Part shown: positions 16,707 through 24,731 of the stretch, piece after piece
Position numbering within the stretch: the first letter of the stretch is position 1
How the letters are laid out: each line of letters begins with the position of its first letter
Position numbers and translations under genes: made by a program
Assembly: GCA_003150615.1 (NCBI GenBank)
Contig: QALN01000009.1
Coordinates: 62,001 to 126,000 of the forward strand
Length of the DNA stretch: 64,000 nucleotides
Direction: 5' to 3'
Source: Flavobacteriales bacterium
GTDB lineage: Bacteria > Bacteroidota > Bacteroidia > Flavobacteriales > UBA1820
The notes under the pieces: generated by a model
The model's database searches: none
Told to the model about the DNA's origin: nothing
What the model saw: only the letters and a program-made list of their open reading frames with translations

Positions 16707-17198
16707 TCAGACCTGAATAGTATTTGCAGTTTCCATGTCCAGAAGGTATTTCTTCAGTTCCAGCCCGCCTCCGTAACCCACCAGCGCTCCGGACTTGCCT
16801 ATCACCCTGTGGCACGGTATTATTATCGAAACCGGATTTCTGTTGTTGGCCATCCCAACGGCACGGCATGCTTTCGGATTGCCCGCAATATGCGCAATAT
16901 GCGAATAACTGCACGTATGACCATAAGGAATGGTACGGAGTGCCGCCCATACCCTTTTCTGAAAATCCGTACCCTCCGGCTCCACCTTTACATCGAATTC
17001 GCGCCGCCTTCCCGACAGATACTCCGTTATCTGGACAGCAGCGCGCTTTATCACATCAGTTTCGTTCTGCGGTATACCTGCCGGAACGGCATTGCCAGGC
17101 AGGAACACTCCAGCAATTGCCCTGCCGTTGTCTGCCACGTATATGCGTCCTATGACCGTGTCGTACGGGTAAATGTTTTTTAAAGTTTTATAATTCAT
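16707..17198 (-). CDS. ogt: Methylated-DNA--protein-cysteine methyltransferase
   Basis: A 163-aa suicide repair protein that moves methyl groups from O6-methylguanine to its own cysteine. The acceptor Cys129 is in IPCHRVIG. The helix-turn-helix with the arginine finger (ACRAVGMANNRNP, 110-122) and FQKRVWAALRTIPYG are typical. The N-terminal ribonuclease-like domain is short, as in Ogt/YbaZ-like single-domain types. It starts 17 bp after lutC on the same strand and is probably the last gene of the lut operon, which is an odd functional pairing. Confidence 0.93.
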   Translation of the reverse strand: MNYKTLKNIYPYDTVIGRIYVADNGRAIAGVFLPGNAVPAGIPQNETDVIKRAAVQITEYLSGRRREFDVKVEPEGTDFQKRVWAALRTIPYGHTCSYSHIAHIAGNPKACRAVGMANNRNPVSIIIPCHRVIGKSGALVGYGGGLELKKYLLDMETANTIQV

Positions 17199-17214
17199 AC
17201 GTCTTATTCAAAAT

Positions 17215-17802
17215 TCACATAAAAAACACCGTAAGGCTCCGCGCACCCTGCGCGCCGCGTACCATTACCGCGCCTATATCGGCCGTAGCGGAAGGGCCCA
17301 TCATAAAACATCCGTAATTGTCCCTGTCCAGACGTATTTGCGCATAAGCCTCATACATATCGCGCACTATCCTGGAAGGGTCGAGAAGAATAACCAAATG
17401 CTGGGACAACACTCCAAGGGCGTTAACTTTCAAATCCTCTTCCCTCAACCATACCATACCTGTTTCCGACACTCCGAACTGGGCCCTGGCCACCCCTACG
17501 TCCACATCGTCCAGTCCATGCGGATCCGAAACGGAAGTTATATCCTTATTACCCGAAATTTCCGATGCCGCGCTGCAAATTACCTTCGCTTGCGGAAACA
17601 TCTCATTTATTAACAAAGAAGCATGCGCGGCGTCTTTTACTTCCCGCCATGAACCGCCAGCCTCTTCCAGACTGCGCTTGAATTCGTCCAATATCGGTCC
17701 CTGATTTTTCGGGAAAACCGGTATCGCCGGATAAGGATGTTCTCCACCCGGACGGGCCGCCCTTATAGAGTCGAGTATATATTCTTTAGTGCTTTTCATC
17801 AT
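17215..17802 (-). CDS. lutC: Lactate utilization protein C
   Basis: A 195-aa LutC/YkgG (DUF162) protein, part of the LutABC L-lactate-oxidising complex. The C-terminal pattern CFMMGPSATADIGAVMVRGAQGARSLTVFF matches the family. I chose the ATG at 17802 (a second ATG follows at 17799), which overlaps the end of lutB by 17 bp. An open stretch to 17859 would add 19 residues that do not fit the family. LutC lacks cluster cysteines, as expected. Confidence 0.9.
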   Translation of the reverse strand: MMKSTKEYILDSIRAARPGGEHPYPAIPVFPKNQGPILDEFKRSLEEAGGSWREVKDAAHASLLINEMFPQAKVICSAASEISGNKDITSVSDPHGLDDVDVGVARAQFGVSETGMVWLREEDLKVNALGVLSQHLVILLDPSRIVRDMYEAYAQIRLDRDNYGCFMMGPSATADIGAVMVRGAQGARSLTVFFM

Positions 17803-19195
17803 TGTCGTCGTCTTTTTTTCTGTTCTTAAGATACCATTGACGGAACGTTTGCCCGGCAAACTGAGGCATCTGCCTGTCGCGGCCCCAGGGGTTCAGCGTT
17901 TTATTGTACACAACAAAGTCCGGTACTACGGGCAGCACCGATCCTGCCATAGCTTCCGCCGTGCGGAACAACGCAGGATGCTCGAAAACCTTTCCCGCCG
18001 CCGCAAAAGCCGTGCGGCGTACAACAGGAAGGTATTTTTTATCCGCCATAACTTCGCGCCAACGGTATATCTGGTCTGCTATATCTATCTTCACCGGGCA
18101 TACGTTGGAACACGAACCGCAAAGCGTGGAATGGAAAGGCAACTCGCTGTAGCGGTATGCGTCGAATGTGGGGTCGAGAATTATACCTATCGGCCCGGAA
18201 TACGTCGCCTGATAGGCCAAGCCTCCGCTCCGCCTGTACACAGGACAAGTATTCATGCACGCTCCACAACGTATGCATTTGAGCGAATGCCAGAAGTCCT
18301 CCATGCCCAGGCGTTTGCTGCGACCGTTGTCCGTGAGGATTATGTGCAACTGGCCGCCTTTGCGTGGTCCGGTGAAATGAGAAGTGTATTGTGTTGCCGG
18401 CGTACCGAGCGCACTGCGGGAAAGCAAGCGTATGAATACTCCCAAATCCTCGACTTTGGGCAGCACTTTTTCTATGCCTATACTTGCTATATGCACCGGA
18501 GGAACGGAAGCTCCGATGTCCGCATTGCCTTCGTTGGTACATACGACAAAAGTTCCTGTTTCGGCTATTGCGAAATTGGCCCCTGTCATACCTGCCCCGG
18601 CTTTCATAAAACGCGGGCGCGCATTGTTCCTCATGGCTTCGTTGAGCGAATGGGGATCCGTATCGGCGGGGTCAGTCCCTATCGTACGGGCAAAAAGCGC
18701 AGCCACGTCCTCCGTCGTTTTTTCTATGGCAGGCATAACGATGTGTGCGGGAGGCTGGTCGTCGAGCTGTTGTATGCGTTCGCCGAGATCGGATTCCGTA
18801 ACTTCGATTCCACGGGCCTGGAGAAACGGGACCATCCCGCATTCTTCCTGGAGCATGGATTTACTCTTTATAACGGACGTCACCTTCCTGTCAGTCAATA
18901 TCTCAAGGACAATCTGGTTATGTTCGGCCGCATCGCGGGCCCAGTGTACCACGGCGCCACGCGCCGTGGCGTTGCGCTCGAACTGTTCGAGGTATCGGTC
19001 GAGGTGCGAAAGGGTATGTTCCTTTATCCGGGAGGCCAGTTCGCGCAACTCTTCCCATTCAGGCATGGCCGAAGCCATACGGTCGCGCTTTACACGGGCG
19101 TTCCACAGATTTTTGTCATGCATGCGCTCATGCACGTTATCGCGGTTTATAAACTCTTCCGAGTTGCGTACCACGTCTGCTTTTTTCTCTGCCAT
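17786..19195 (-). CDS. lutB: Lactate utilization iron-sulfur protein B
   Basis: A 469-aa LutB/YkgF protein. The N-terminal two thirds is the DUF162-type domain seen also in LutC (SETGTFVV-type segment AETGTFVVCTNEGNAD). Two [4Fe-4S] ferredoxin motifs follow (CIRCGACMNTCPVYRR and CGSCSNVCPVKI, with spacing typical of the family) and a C-terminal DUF3390-like tail. It is the central electron-transfer component for lactate oxidation to pyruvate. It starts 2 bp after lutA and overlaps lutC. Confidence 0.93.
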   Translation of the reverse strand: MAEKKADVVRNSEEFINRDNVHERMHDKNLWNARVKRDRMASAMPEWEELRELASRIKEHTLSHLDRYLEQFERNATARGAVVHWARDAAEHNQIVLEILTDRKVTSVIKSKSMLQEECGMVPFLQARGIEVTESDLGERIQQLDDQPPAHIVMPAIEKTTEDVAALFARTIGTDPADTDPHSLNEAMRNNARPRFMKAGAGMTGANFAIAETGTFVVCTNEGNADIGASVPPVHIASIGIEKVLPKVEDLGVFIRLLSRSALGTPATQYTSHFTGPRKGGQLHIILTDNGRSKRLGMEDFWHSLKCIRCGACMNTCPVYRRSGGLAYQATYSGPIGIILDPTFDAYRYSELPFHSTLCGSCSNVCPVKIDIADQIYRWREVMADKKYLPVVRRTAFAAAGKVFEHPALFRTAEAMAGSVLPVVPDFVVYNKTLNPWGRDRQMPQFAGQTFRQWYLKNRKKDDDNDEKH

Positions 19196-19197
19196 AG

Positions 19198-19953
19198 TTA
19201 TCGGTCTTTAAAAGGTCCTCCATTGAGTACCTGGGCTATGTGTATAAACGGAATATGGGTTATGCCTTCGCGCAGGGCTATCCCCTGCTGGTGCATAAGG
19301 CACGACATATCGGGAGAAACGACATACTGGGCCCCATGAGCCACATAGTCGGCCACTTTGTCCTTTCCCATGCGGGCGCTTACGGCCTCGTCGGTTACGC
19401 AAAACGTGCCTCCGAAACCGCAGCATTCGTCAGGGCGGCTCAACTCGACTATCTCCACGCCTTCCACCATGTTCAGAAGGTCGGCCGATTTATTGAACCG
19501 CGGACCCGGTATTTCCGACGGACTGGCTATTCCAAGCCCGCGTATCGAACTGCAACTGTTGTGAAGCGCCACTTTGTACGGAAACTTCACCCCGGGGAAC
19601 GATTTTACACCGATCACATCGTGAAGGAATTCCACCAGTTCGTAAGTACGTTCCCGTACGTGTTTCACTTCCGGCGTCTGTTCCAGTTTATCGTAATGCA
19701 CGCGCACCTGCTTTACGCAACTGCCGGCCGGACCTACTATGTAATCGTAATCGCTAAAATTGCGCACGAATAGTTTTTCGGCTCCTTCCGAACTTTTAAA
19801 GTCGCCTTCATTGGACATAGGCTGGCCGCAACATGTCTGTTCGGAAGGATATCCTACATCGAGACCGAGTTTTTCAAGCAGTTCCAACGTAGCCACACCC
19901 ACCTCAGGATATATGGCGTCTATGTAACAGGGGATAAAAAGTCCTATCTTCAT
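19198..19953 (-). CDS. lutA: Lactate utilization protein A (Fe-S oxidoreductase)
   Basis: A 251-aa protein with two CCG (cysteine-rich) domains as in LutA/YkgE and the C-terminal part of heterodisulfide reductase-like subunits: CCGQPMSNEGDF in the first, and CCGFGGTFCVTDEAVS in the second. The segments LFIPCYID and NSCSSIRGLGI also fit. First gene of lutA-lutB-lutC-ogt on the minus strand. Together with LutB and LutC it oxidises L-lactate in the cytoplasm. No lactate permease is adjacent. Confidence 0.93.
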   Translation of the reverse strand: MKIGLFIPCYIDAIYPEVGVATLELLEKLGLDVGYPSEQTCCGQPMSNEGDFKSSEGAEKLFVRNFSDYDYIVGPAGSCVKQVRVHYDKLEQTPEVKHVRERTYELVEFLHDVIGVKSFPGVKFPYKVALHNSCSSIRGLGIASPSEIPGPRFNKSADLLNMVEGVEIVELSRPDECCGFGGTFCVTDEAVSARMGKDKVADYVAHGAQYVVSPDMSCLMHQQGIALREGITHIPFIHIAQVLNGGPFKDR

Positions 19954-20183
19954 GCCTTATAGTTTTTACTCTTAAAAGGGTTGTTAATTGCTTTGGGAAA
20001 AATAATCCCGAAAACTTCTGTAAGTTTAACCTTTTTAATCCAACCACACAAGAGGTTATAAATATTTTTCGCACGAATCGCTCCATAACCGCTTATACCG
20101 CCGAAATTTTAATCGAAAACATTCCCTCGCAACGGACATAAATTCGTAAAATTGTAACATGAACTTTTACACACCATTATAGC

Positions 20184-20200
20184 CTCTCCAATATGGAGAG
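20184..20200 (+). repeat. Short palindrome before the pqqD-like operon
   Basis: CTCTCCA-ATA-TGGAGAG, a 7-bp inverted repeat 20 bp upstream of the pqqD-like start. It could be an operator or a leader hairpin that controls the operon. Confidence 0.45.
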
Positions 20201-20220
20201 TAGAAACTATCCGGACAAAA

Positions 20221-20490
20221 ATGAAAATAAATGAAAAATACAAACTGCGCCGTATAGCAGGAGAAAACATAGTGATAATACAGGGCGGCGGTACAGCCGA
20301 TATGACCAGAATAATAACCCTCAACGATACCGGAGCTTGGCTTTGGAACGAGTTGTCGGGTATGGATTTTTCCGTCGCGCAGATAGCCGGGAAAATAGTC
20401 GCAGAATACGACACGGACTTGTCCTCAGCCACTGAGGATGCGGAAAAATGGACCGACATACTGAAAAAATGCGGGGCAATAGTCGAATGA
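20221..20490 (+). CDS. PqqD family protein (RiPP recognition element)
   Basis: An 89-aa stand-alone PqqD-like protein. It has the winged-helix pattern of the family: YKLRRIAGENIVIIQGGG, then ITLNDTGAWLWNELSG (the LN-tGa-iWe motif) and a helical C-terminus (IAGKIVAEYDTDLSSATEDAEKWTDIL). Family members bind leader peptides in RiPP pathways such as PQQ, lasso peptides (B1) and sactipeptides. It is the first gene of a five-gene operon whose coding regions overlap or nearly touch. No radical SAM enzyme, cyclase or transglutaminase-type protease is encoded nearby, so which peptide it binds is unknown. Confidence 0.85.
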   Translation: MKINEKYKLRRIAGENIVIIQGGGTADMTRIITLNDTGAWLWNELSGMDFSVAQIAGKIVAEYDTDLSSATEDAEKWTDILKKCGAIVE

Positions 20491-21614
20491 TGGAAAATGC
20501 ATCCGAAAACATACTTTTCCCGCTTCTGAAAAGCGCTTTATGGGGTGCGGAACCGGATGAAAACCGCCTCCGGAGAGCCACGCCTGCAATGTGGCGGCAA
20601 GCGGCAGCCATAGCTTCTGTACACGGCGTAACACCGCTGGCATACGACGGCATGTCAATGTTACCCGAAAACCTCCTTGTGCCTAAAGACATAAAACTGG
20701 CATGGGCTTTGAAAACCGAAAACGCGGAACTCAAATTCCGCGGACAGGCAGAAGCCGCCGCCCATCTGGCCGCATTTTTTGCCAGTGCCGGCATACGTAC
20801 TGTAATACTCAAAGGGTTTTCGCTCGCCCGGTGTTATCCCGTACCAGATCACAGGGAATGCGGAGATATAGACGTATGGCTGTGCGGGGATTACGCAAAG
20901 GGCAACGGCACGATATCTTCGGCCGGGATAAAAGTGGAAGTACACACGGCAAAACACTCGTCTTTTACGTTCGAAAACACGACGGTAGAAAACCACCTGA
21001 CATTCCTCGATACCGACCGTTATTCCATGGGACGTATACTCGAACCCATCCTTTCGGAAATAGCGGAACGCGACGGCATTGTCCCTATGAACCTGCCTGG
21101 ACAAAACCTCCCATGCCGCATACATGCCCCTTCGGCGGATTTCGAAGCGTTGTTCGTCATGGCCCACAGCGCCGCACATTTCGCAGGACGCGTACGTCTG
21201 AGGCACATTTGCGATTGGGCCCGTTTCCTGTATGCACATGCGGGCAAAATCGATTTCGCATGTTTGGAGTCGGCATTGGAAAAAGCGCATCTTAGCCGTT
21301 TCGCCGGTATATTCACATTCATAGCCGTACACTATCTCGGCCTTGGCATGGAATATACCGGAGGATTGTTGCGGCACGTAAACGGAAGCGATATGCGAAT
21401 TGCGGAAAGGATAATGCACGATATTGCCGGACAAGCGTTTGCAAAAACACTTGAAGGCAAAAGCTCCGCAGGAATACTAGCATTAAAAACCAGCCGTTTT
21501 TTCCGGGAGCACTGGCGGTTCCGCCTGGTGTACGGCTGCAGTATGCCATTACGCATTCTTTACTTTATAAAAGACCATATAAAACACCCTGAAACCATTC
21601 TTAAACCAATATGA
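20487..21614 (+). CDS. Nucleotidyltransferase family protein (PF14907 type)
   Basis: A 375-aa protein with the pattern of the 'uncharacterised nucleotidyltransferase' family: VILKG at 106-110 and YPVPDHRECGDIDVWL at 117-132, in which GDID supplies the metal-binding aspartates. The C-terminal half is helical, with HSAAHF and RLRHICDWARFLYAH as in relatives. Homologues occur in lasso peptide gene clusters, where a kinase and a nucleotidyltransferase modify the peptide C-terminus. The ATG at 20487 overlaps the pqqD-like stop (ATGA); the frame stays open to 20448 but that would overlap pqqD by 43 bp. Confidence 0.8.
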   Translation: MMENASENILFPLLKSALWGAEPDENRLRRATPAMWRQAAAIASVHGVTPLAYDGMSMLPENLLVPKDIKLAWALKTENAELKFRGQAEAAAHLAAFFASAGIRTVILKGFSLARCYPVPDHRECGDIDVWLCGDYAKGNGTISSAGIKVEVHTAKHSSFTFENTTVENHLTFLDTDRYSMGRILEPILSEIAERDGIVPMNLPGQNLPCRIHAPSADFEALFVMAHSAAHFAGRVRLRHICDWARFLYAHAGKIDFACLESALEKAHLSRFAGIFTFIAVHYLGLGMEYTGGLLRHVNGSDMRIAERIMHDIAGQAFAKTLEGKSSAGILALKTSRFFREHWRFRLVYGCSMPLRILYFIKDHIKHPETILKPI

Positions 21615-23311
21615 CACAGGGAAATATATTCAAATCCATGCCTGAGGCATACCGGCGGAAAGGATGGATTACCGCCATGTACGTCCCGCTCAGAGCCGCA
21701 CTGGAATTCATTTCCCTTGCCGCTCTGATACCTGTTCTGGTGATAATACTGGACAGCGGATGGCAGGAACAGGACACGGTACTGGCCGGGATATACCGTT
21801 CCGCAGGAATTGCGGACGAACGAAAATTCGTCATATGGATCTGTATGGCCGTAATACTTGTCACAGTAGTCAAAAACGTGCTGTCGCTAATGATAATGCG
21901 CGCCCAGAACAGCTACGCGATGTCGCTGTACCGTTATTTTTCGCATGCTGTTTTCACGTCCTACTGCAAAAAAGGCCTGTTGTTCATAAAAGGCGGGCAT
22001 AGTTCGCCTTTGGAAAGGGATGTAAATACCGTATGTTACATGTTCGCCACGGGAGTGGTCGTTCCGGCAATAACCTTTGCAGGGGAAGCCGTATTTATGG
22101 CGCTTATACTTGGTGTGCTTGCATTTTATTCCCTTGCGGGGGCCATTATCCTGCCTCTGTGCTTCGTGCCGGCCGTGTGGGTATATGCGAAAACGGTAAG
22201 GAAAAAACTGGAAAAATACGGACGCATGGAAAATACGGCGCGGCGGCGGCAGGGCAAGACCGTACAGGAGGCTTTCCGAGGATACGCCGAGGCAGAAACA
22301 AGTAATGCATTTCCGGTGATAAACGAACGTTTCCGCGAAAACCTGAACGAAATATCCGTCCTGAAGGAACGTTCGGATACCGTTATGAGGATACCGGGAG
22401 CGATAACCGAATCCGCCGTGGCCTTATGCCTGGTACTGATAGTTATTTACGGAATGCAGGCCGGAAGCGCACAAGTCCTTTTCGGGGTATGCGCCGTGGC
22501 AGCCATGCGCATACTTCCTTCGGTAAAGTCCATGCTCGGCTGTTGGGCGCAGATAAAAGCCAATTCATACACCGCAGAAATAATAGCCTCCGCATGCGCA
22601 GCGCCTGAAGGACCCGCAGAGGAAAAAACTCCCGTACATGAGCGGCTTGCGTTTGAAAAAGAAATAACAATCGAAAATATAGTATTTTCGTTTCCTGGCT
22701 GCCAACCAGTTGTGGAAAACTTTTCTGCCGTAATAAAAAAAGGTGAAAGGATAGGCATAAAAGGCGTTTCAGGTATAGGCAAAACTACGCTTTTCAACAT
22801 CCTTCTGGGTCTGTACCCGCTCCAAAAAGGCAGGATAAGCGTAGACGGAGTGCCGGTGGAAGGGAAAAATGTGCGCAAATGGCAGAACATAACCGGTTAC
22901 GTACCGCAGGATGTATTCATCGCCGACGCTACATTGGCCGAGAACGTGGCTTTAGGCAGCCGTGAAGTAAATACGGAAAAAGTACGCGAAGCACTTGAAA
23001 GGGTTCGGCTGCTTAACTGGGCCGATAGCTTGCCGGAAGGGATAAATACGCGCGCCGGAGAGGGCGGATGCCGTATATCCGGAGGGCAGAAACAACGCAT
23101 AGGCATCGCACGCGCATTGTACCGGGATGTTTCCGTGCTGTTTATGGACGAAGCTACCTCGGCACTCGACACGCACACAGAAACCGAAGTGGTCGAAGCC
23201 GTGAACGCAGCGGCACAAACGGGGCTTACCGTACTTATGATAGCACACAGGGAATCGACCCTGCGCACATGCGACAGGATAATAGAACTCGAAACGCAAC
23301 ACGCATTATGA
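21611..23311 (+). CDS. ABC exporter, fused permease and ATPase
   Basis: A 566-aa half-transporter. The N-terminal membrane domain (about 20-330) has hydrophobic stretches at about 22-47, 75-97, 148-195 and 265-300. The ATPase domain follows with Walker A GVSGIGKTT (385-393), Q-loop VPQD, signature ISGGQ (489-493), Walker B VLFMDE (509-514) and H-loop His546. It lacks a C39 peptidase domain. It probably works as a homodimer and exports the product of this operon, as LasD/McjD-type proteins do in lasso clusters. The start overlaps the previous stop by 4 bp. Confidence 0.88.
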   Translation: MTQGNIFKSMPEAYRRKGWITAMYVPLRAALEFISLAALIPVLVIILDSGWQEQDTVLAGIYRSAGIADERKFVIWICMAVILVTVVKNVLSLMIMRAQNSYAMSLYRYFSHAVFTSYCKKGLLFIKGGHSSPLERDVNTVCYMFATGVVVPAITFAGEAVFMALILGVLAFYSLAGAIILPLCFVPAVWVYAKTVRKKLEKYGRMENTARRRQGKTVQEAFRGYAEAETSNAFPVINERFRENLNEISVLKERSDTVMRIPGAITESAVALCLVLIVIYGMQAGSAQVLFGVCAVAAMRILPSVKSMLGCWAQIKANSYTAEIIASACAAPEGPAEEKTPVHERLAFEKEITIENIVFSFPGCQPVVENFSAVIKKGERIGIKGVSGIGKTTLFNILLGLYPLQKGRISVDGVPVEGKNVRKWQNITGYVPQDVFIADATLAENVALGSREVNTEKVREALERVRLLNWADSLPEGINTRAGEGGCRISGGQKQRIGIARALYRDVSVLFMDEATSALDTHTETEVVEAVNAAAQTGLTVLMIAHRESTLRTCDRIIELETQHAL

Positions 23312-23314
23312 TCA

Positions 23315-24205
23315 ATGAAAAAAACTACTGATTATTCGATAGGCGGCCATACCTTACGCGTGGACAGCGGGTCATTGAACGGATTGCTCGAAGCGGCAGG
23401 CGGTTTCGACACGTTCCTTTCCGCCGTAAAAACGCATCCTGACACAATGCTTACGCTCTGCGAACGGCCATATCCGCAAAACACGAAAGAATATACTCCA
23501 TTATACCGTTTCCGGTTCGAGGACAAGGAATGTTCGTTCGGAAGCGACAACGCCGGAAAATACTTTTTCCGCATATTTCCGCCAGAAAGACAAGAGCCGT
23601 TTTTCATGGAATACGACATACACACGCGTACGGCTTTTGCCAATGCACCTGGAAATGCGGCCCTTGTCCGTTTCGGCTTGTGGATGGCATACGGTATGGC
23701 CTTTGCCAAAGACATGACGGTGGCCGTACATTCCTCGGCCATATCATACAACGGACAGGCAGTATTGTTCCTCGGAGAATCGGGTACGGGCAAAAGCACG
23801 CATACCCGCCTGTGGACACAAAACATAAAAGGAGCGGGTCTTATCAACGACGACAGTCCCATACTCCGCGTCGAAAACAATACGGTGTATGCCTACGGTT
23901 CGCCGTGGAGCGGTAAAACCCCGTGTTACAGGACTGAAAAATACCCCGTTGCGGCCATCGTGCGATTATCGCAAGCTCCGCACAACAGCATAAAGAAGCT
24001 GAAGATACCGGAAGCTCTGGCGGCATTACATCCTTCGTGTCCTCCCGCTTTCGCATACGACAACGTATTGTACGACGGCATATCCGCCACTATTTCCGCC
24101 ATATTGGAAAAAACGCCAGTTTTTCATCTGGAATGCCTTGCCGACCCGGATGCTGCATATACATCTTTCGGCGCAATATTCTCAGACAAAAATGTCGCCG
24201 TATGA
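23315..24205 (+). CDS. HPr-kinase-like protein (RiPP-type kinase homologue)
   Basis: A 296-aa protein related to HPr kinase/phosphorylase and PEP carboxykinase. Walker A is GESGTGKS (154-161), preceded by VAVHSSAI (137-144). LINDDSPIL (176-184) looks like the Walker B segment, and AYGSPWSGK (193-201) fits the family. The N-terminal 130 residues do not resemble the HPrK N-domain, and no HPr gene is near. Homologues in lasso clusters phosphorylate a C-terminal serine of the precursor. Here the kinase sits between an exporter and a peptidase-like gene (3-bp gap before, 4-bp overlap after), so a peptide-tailoring role is a fair inference. Confidence 0.78.
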   Translation: MKKTTDYSIGGHTLRVDSGSLNGLLEAAGGFDTFLSAVKTHPDTMLTLCERPYPQNTKEYTPLYRFRFEDKECSFGSDNAGKYFFRIFPPERQEPFFMEYDIHTRTAFANAPGNAALVRFGLWMAYGMAFAKDMTVAVHSSAISYNGQAVLFLGESGTGKSTHTRLWTQNIKGAGLINDDSPILRVENNTVYAYGSPWSGKTPCYRTEKYPVAAIVRLSQAPHNSIKKLKIPEALAALHPSCPPAFAYDNVLYDGISATISAILEKTPVFHLECLADPDAAYTSFGAIFSDKNVAV

Positions 24206-24654
24206 AAAAAATAGACAACACGGACTTTTTCAGCCAGGCGCATGAATTCCTCCTCGAAGGGAAAAGCATACGCATAAACATACGCGGAAACAGTATGAAG
24301 CCCTTTTTAAGGGAAGGTTCCCATCAGGCGGAAATAGCCCCGACCGAAGGCAGGAACCTTAAAACCGGCGATGTAGTGCTGTTCCGCCATTGCTCAAGAT
24401 ACGTCCTGCACAGAATAGTGGCCATAAACGACGAACGTTACACCATGCAGGGCGACGGTGTGCTGGAAAACACGGAAACCGTATTCCGCGAGGACATAAT
24501 AGGAGTAATGGTGCGTTTTTACCACAAGGGAGGGCATATGACGGATTGTTCGTCGCTATGGTGGAGGTTTCTATCGCGTTGGTGGATACTGATGCTCCCC
24601 GCAAGAAGATATTTGCTCGGCCCGCTGGAAAAACTGCATTTGAGAAAACACTGA
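24202..24654 (+). CDS. S24/S26 signal-peptidase-like protein (SipW type)
   Basis: A 150-aa protein with the catalytic serine in GNSMKPFL (Ser31) and LHRIV at 69-73, where His70 stands in place of the lysine of E. coli-type signal peptidase I. This Ser-His arrangement is the archaeal/ER/SipW type. A hydrophobic segment with tryptophans (about 119-133) lies near the C-terminus instead of the usual N-terminal anchor. The start ATG overlaps the kinase stop (ATGA). It could trim the exported peptide of this operon. A long palindromic terminator follows 8 bp after the stop. Confidence 0.78.
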   Translation: MKKIDNTDFFSQAHEFLLEGKSIRINIRGNSMKPFLREGSHQAEIAPTEGRNLKTGDVVLFRHCSRYVLHRIVAINDERYTMQGDGVLENTETVFREDIIGVMVRFYHKGGHMTDCSSLWWRFLSRWWILMLPARRYLLGPLEKLHLRKH

Positions 24655-24662
24655 ATCCCCGT

Positions 24663-24711
24663 GCAAAGAAAAGAGGGCTTACGCAAATTGCGTAAGCCCT
24701 CTTTTCTTTGC
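24663..24711. terminator. Bidirectional terminator, 24-bp perfect inverted repeat
   Basis: Arms 24663-24686 and 24688-24711 are perfectly complementary with one central base. It lies between the convergent pqqD-type operon and the lipoprotein gene. The inner part is GC-rich and the outer part A/T-rich. Confidence 0.85.
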
Positions 24712-24731
24712 AGGCAGACGTATATAAAACG

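Noticed and set aside
17789..19339. Open stretch of 516 codons on the plus strand
   Set aside because: It is antisense to lutB and the end of lutA, which have clear Fe-S motifs. Long antisense frames are common in genes of this codon use.
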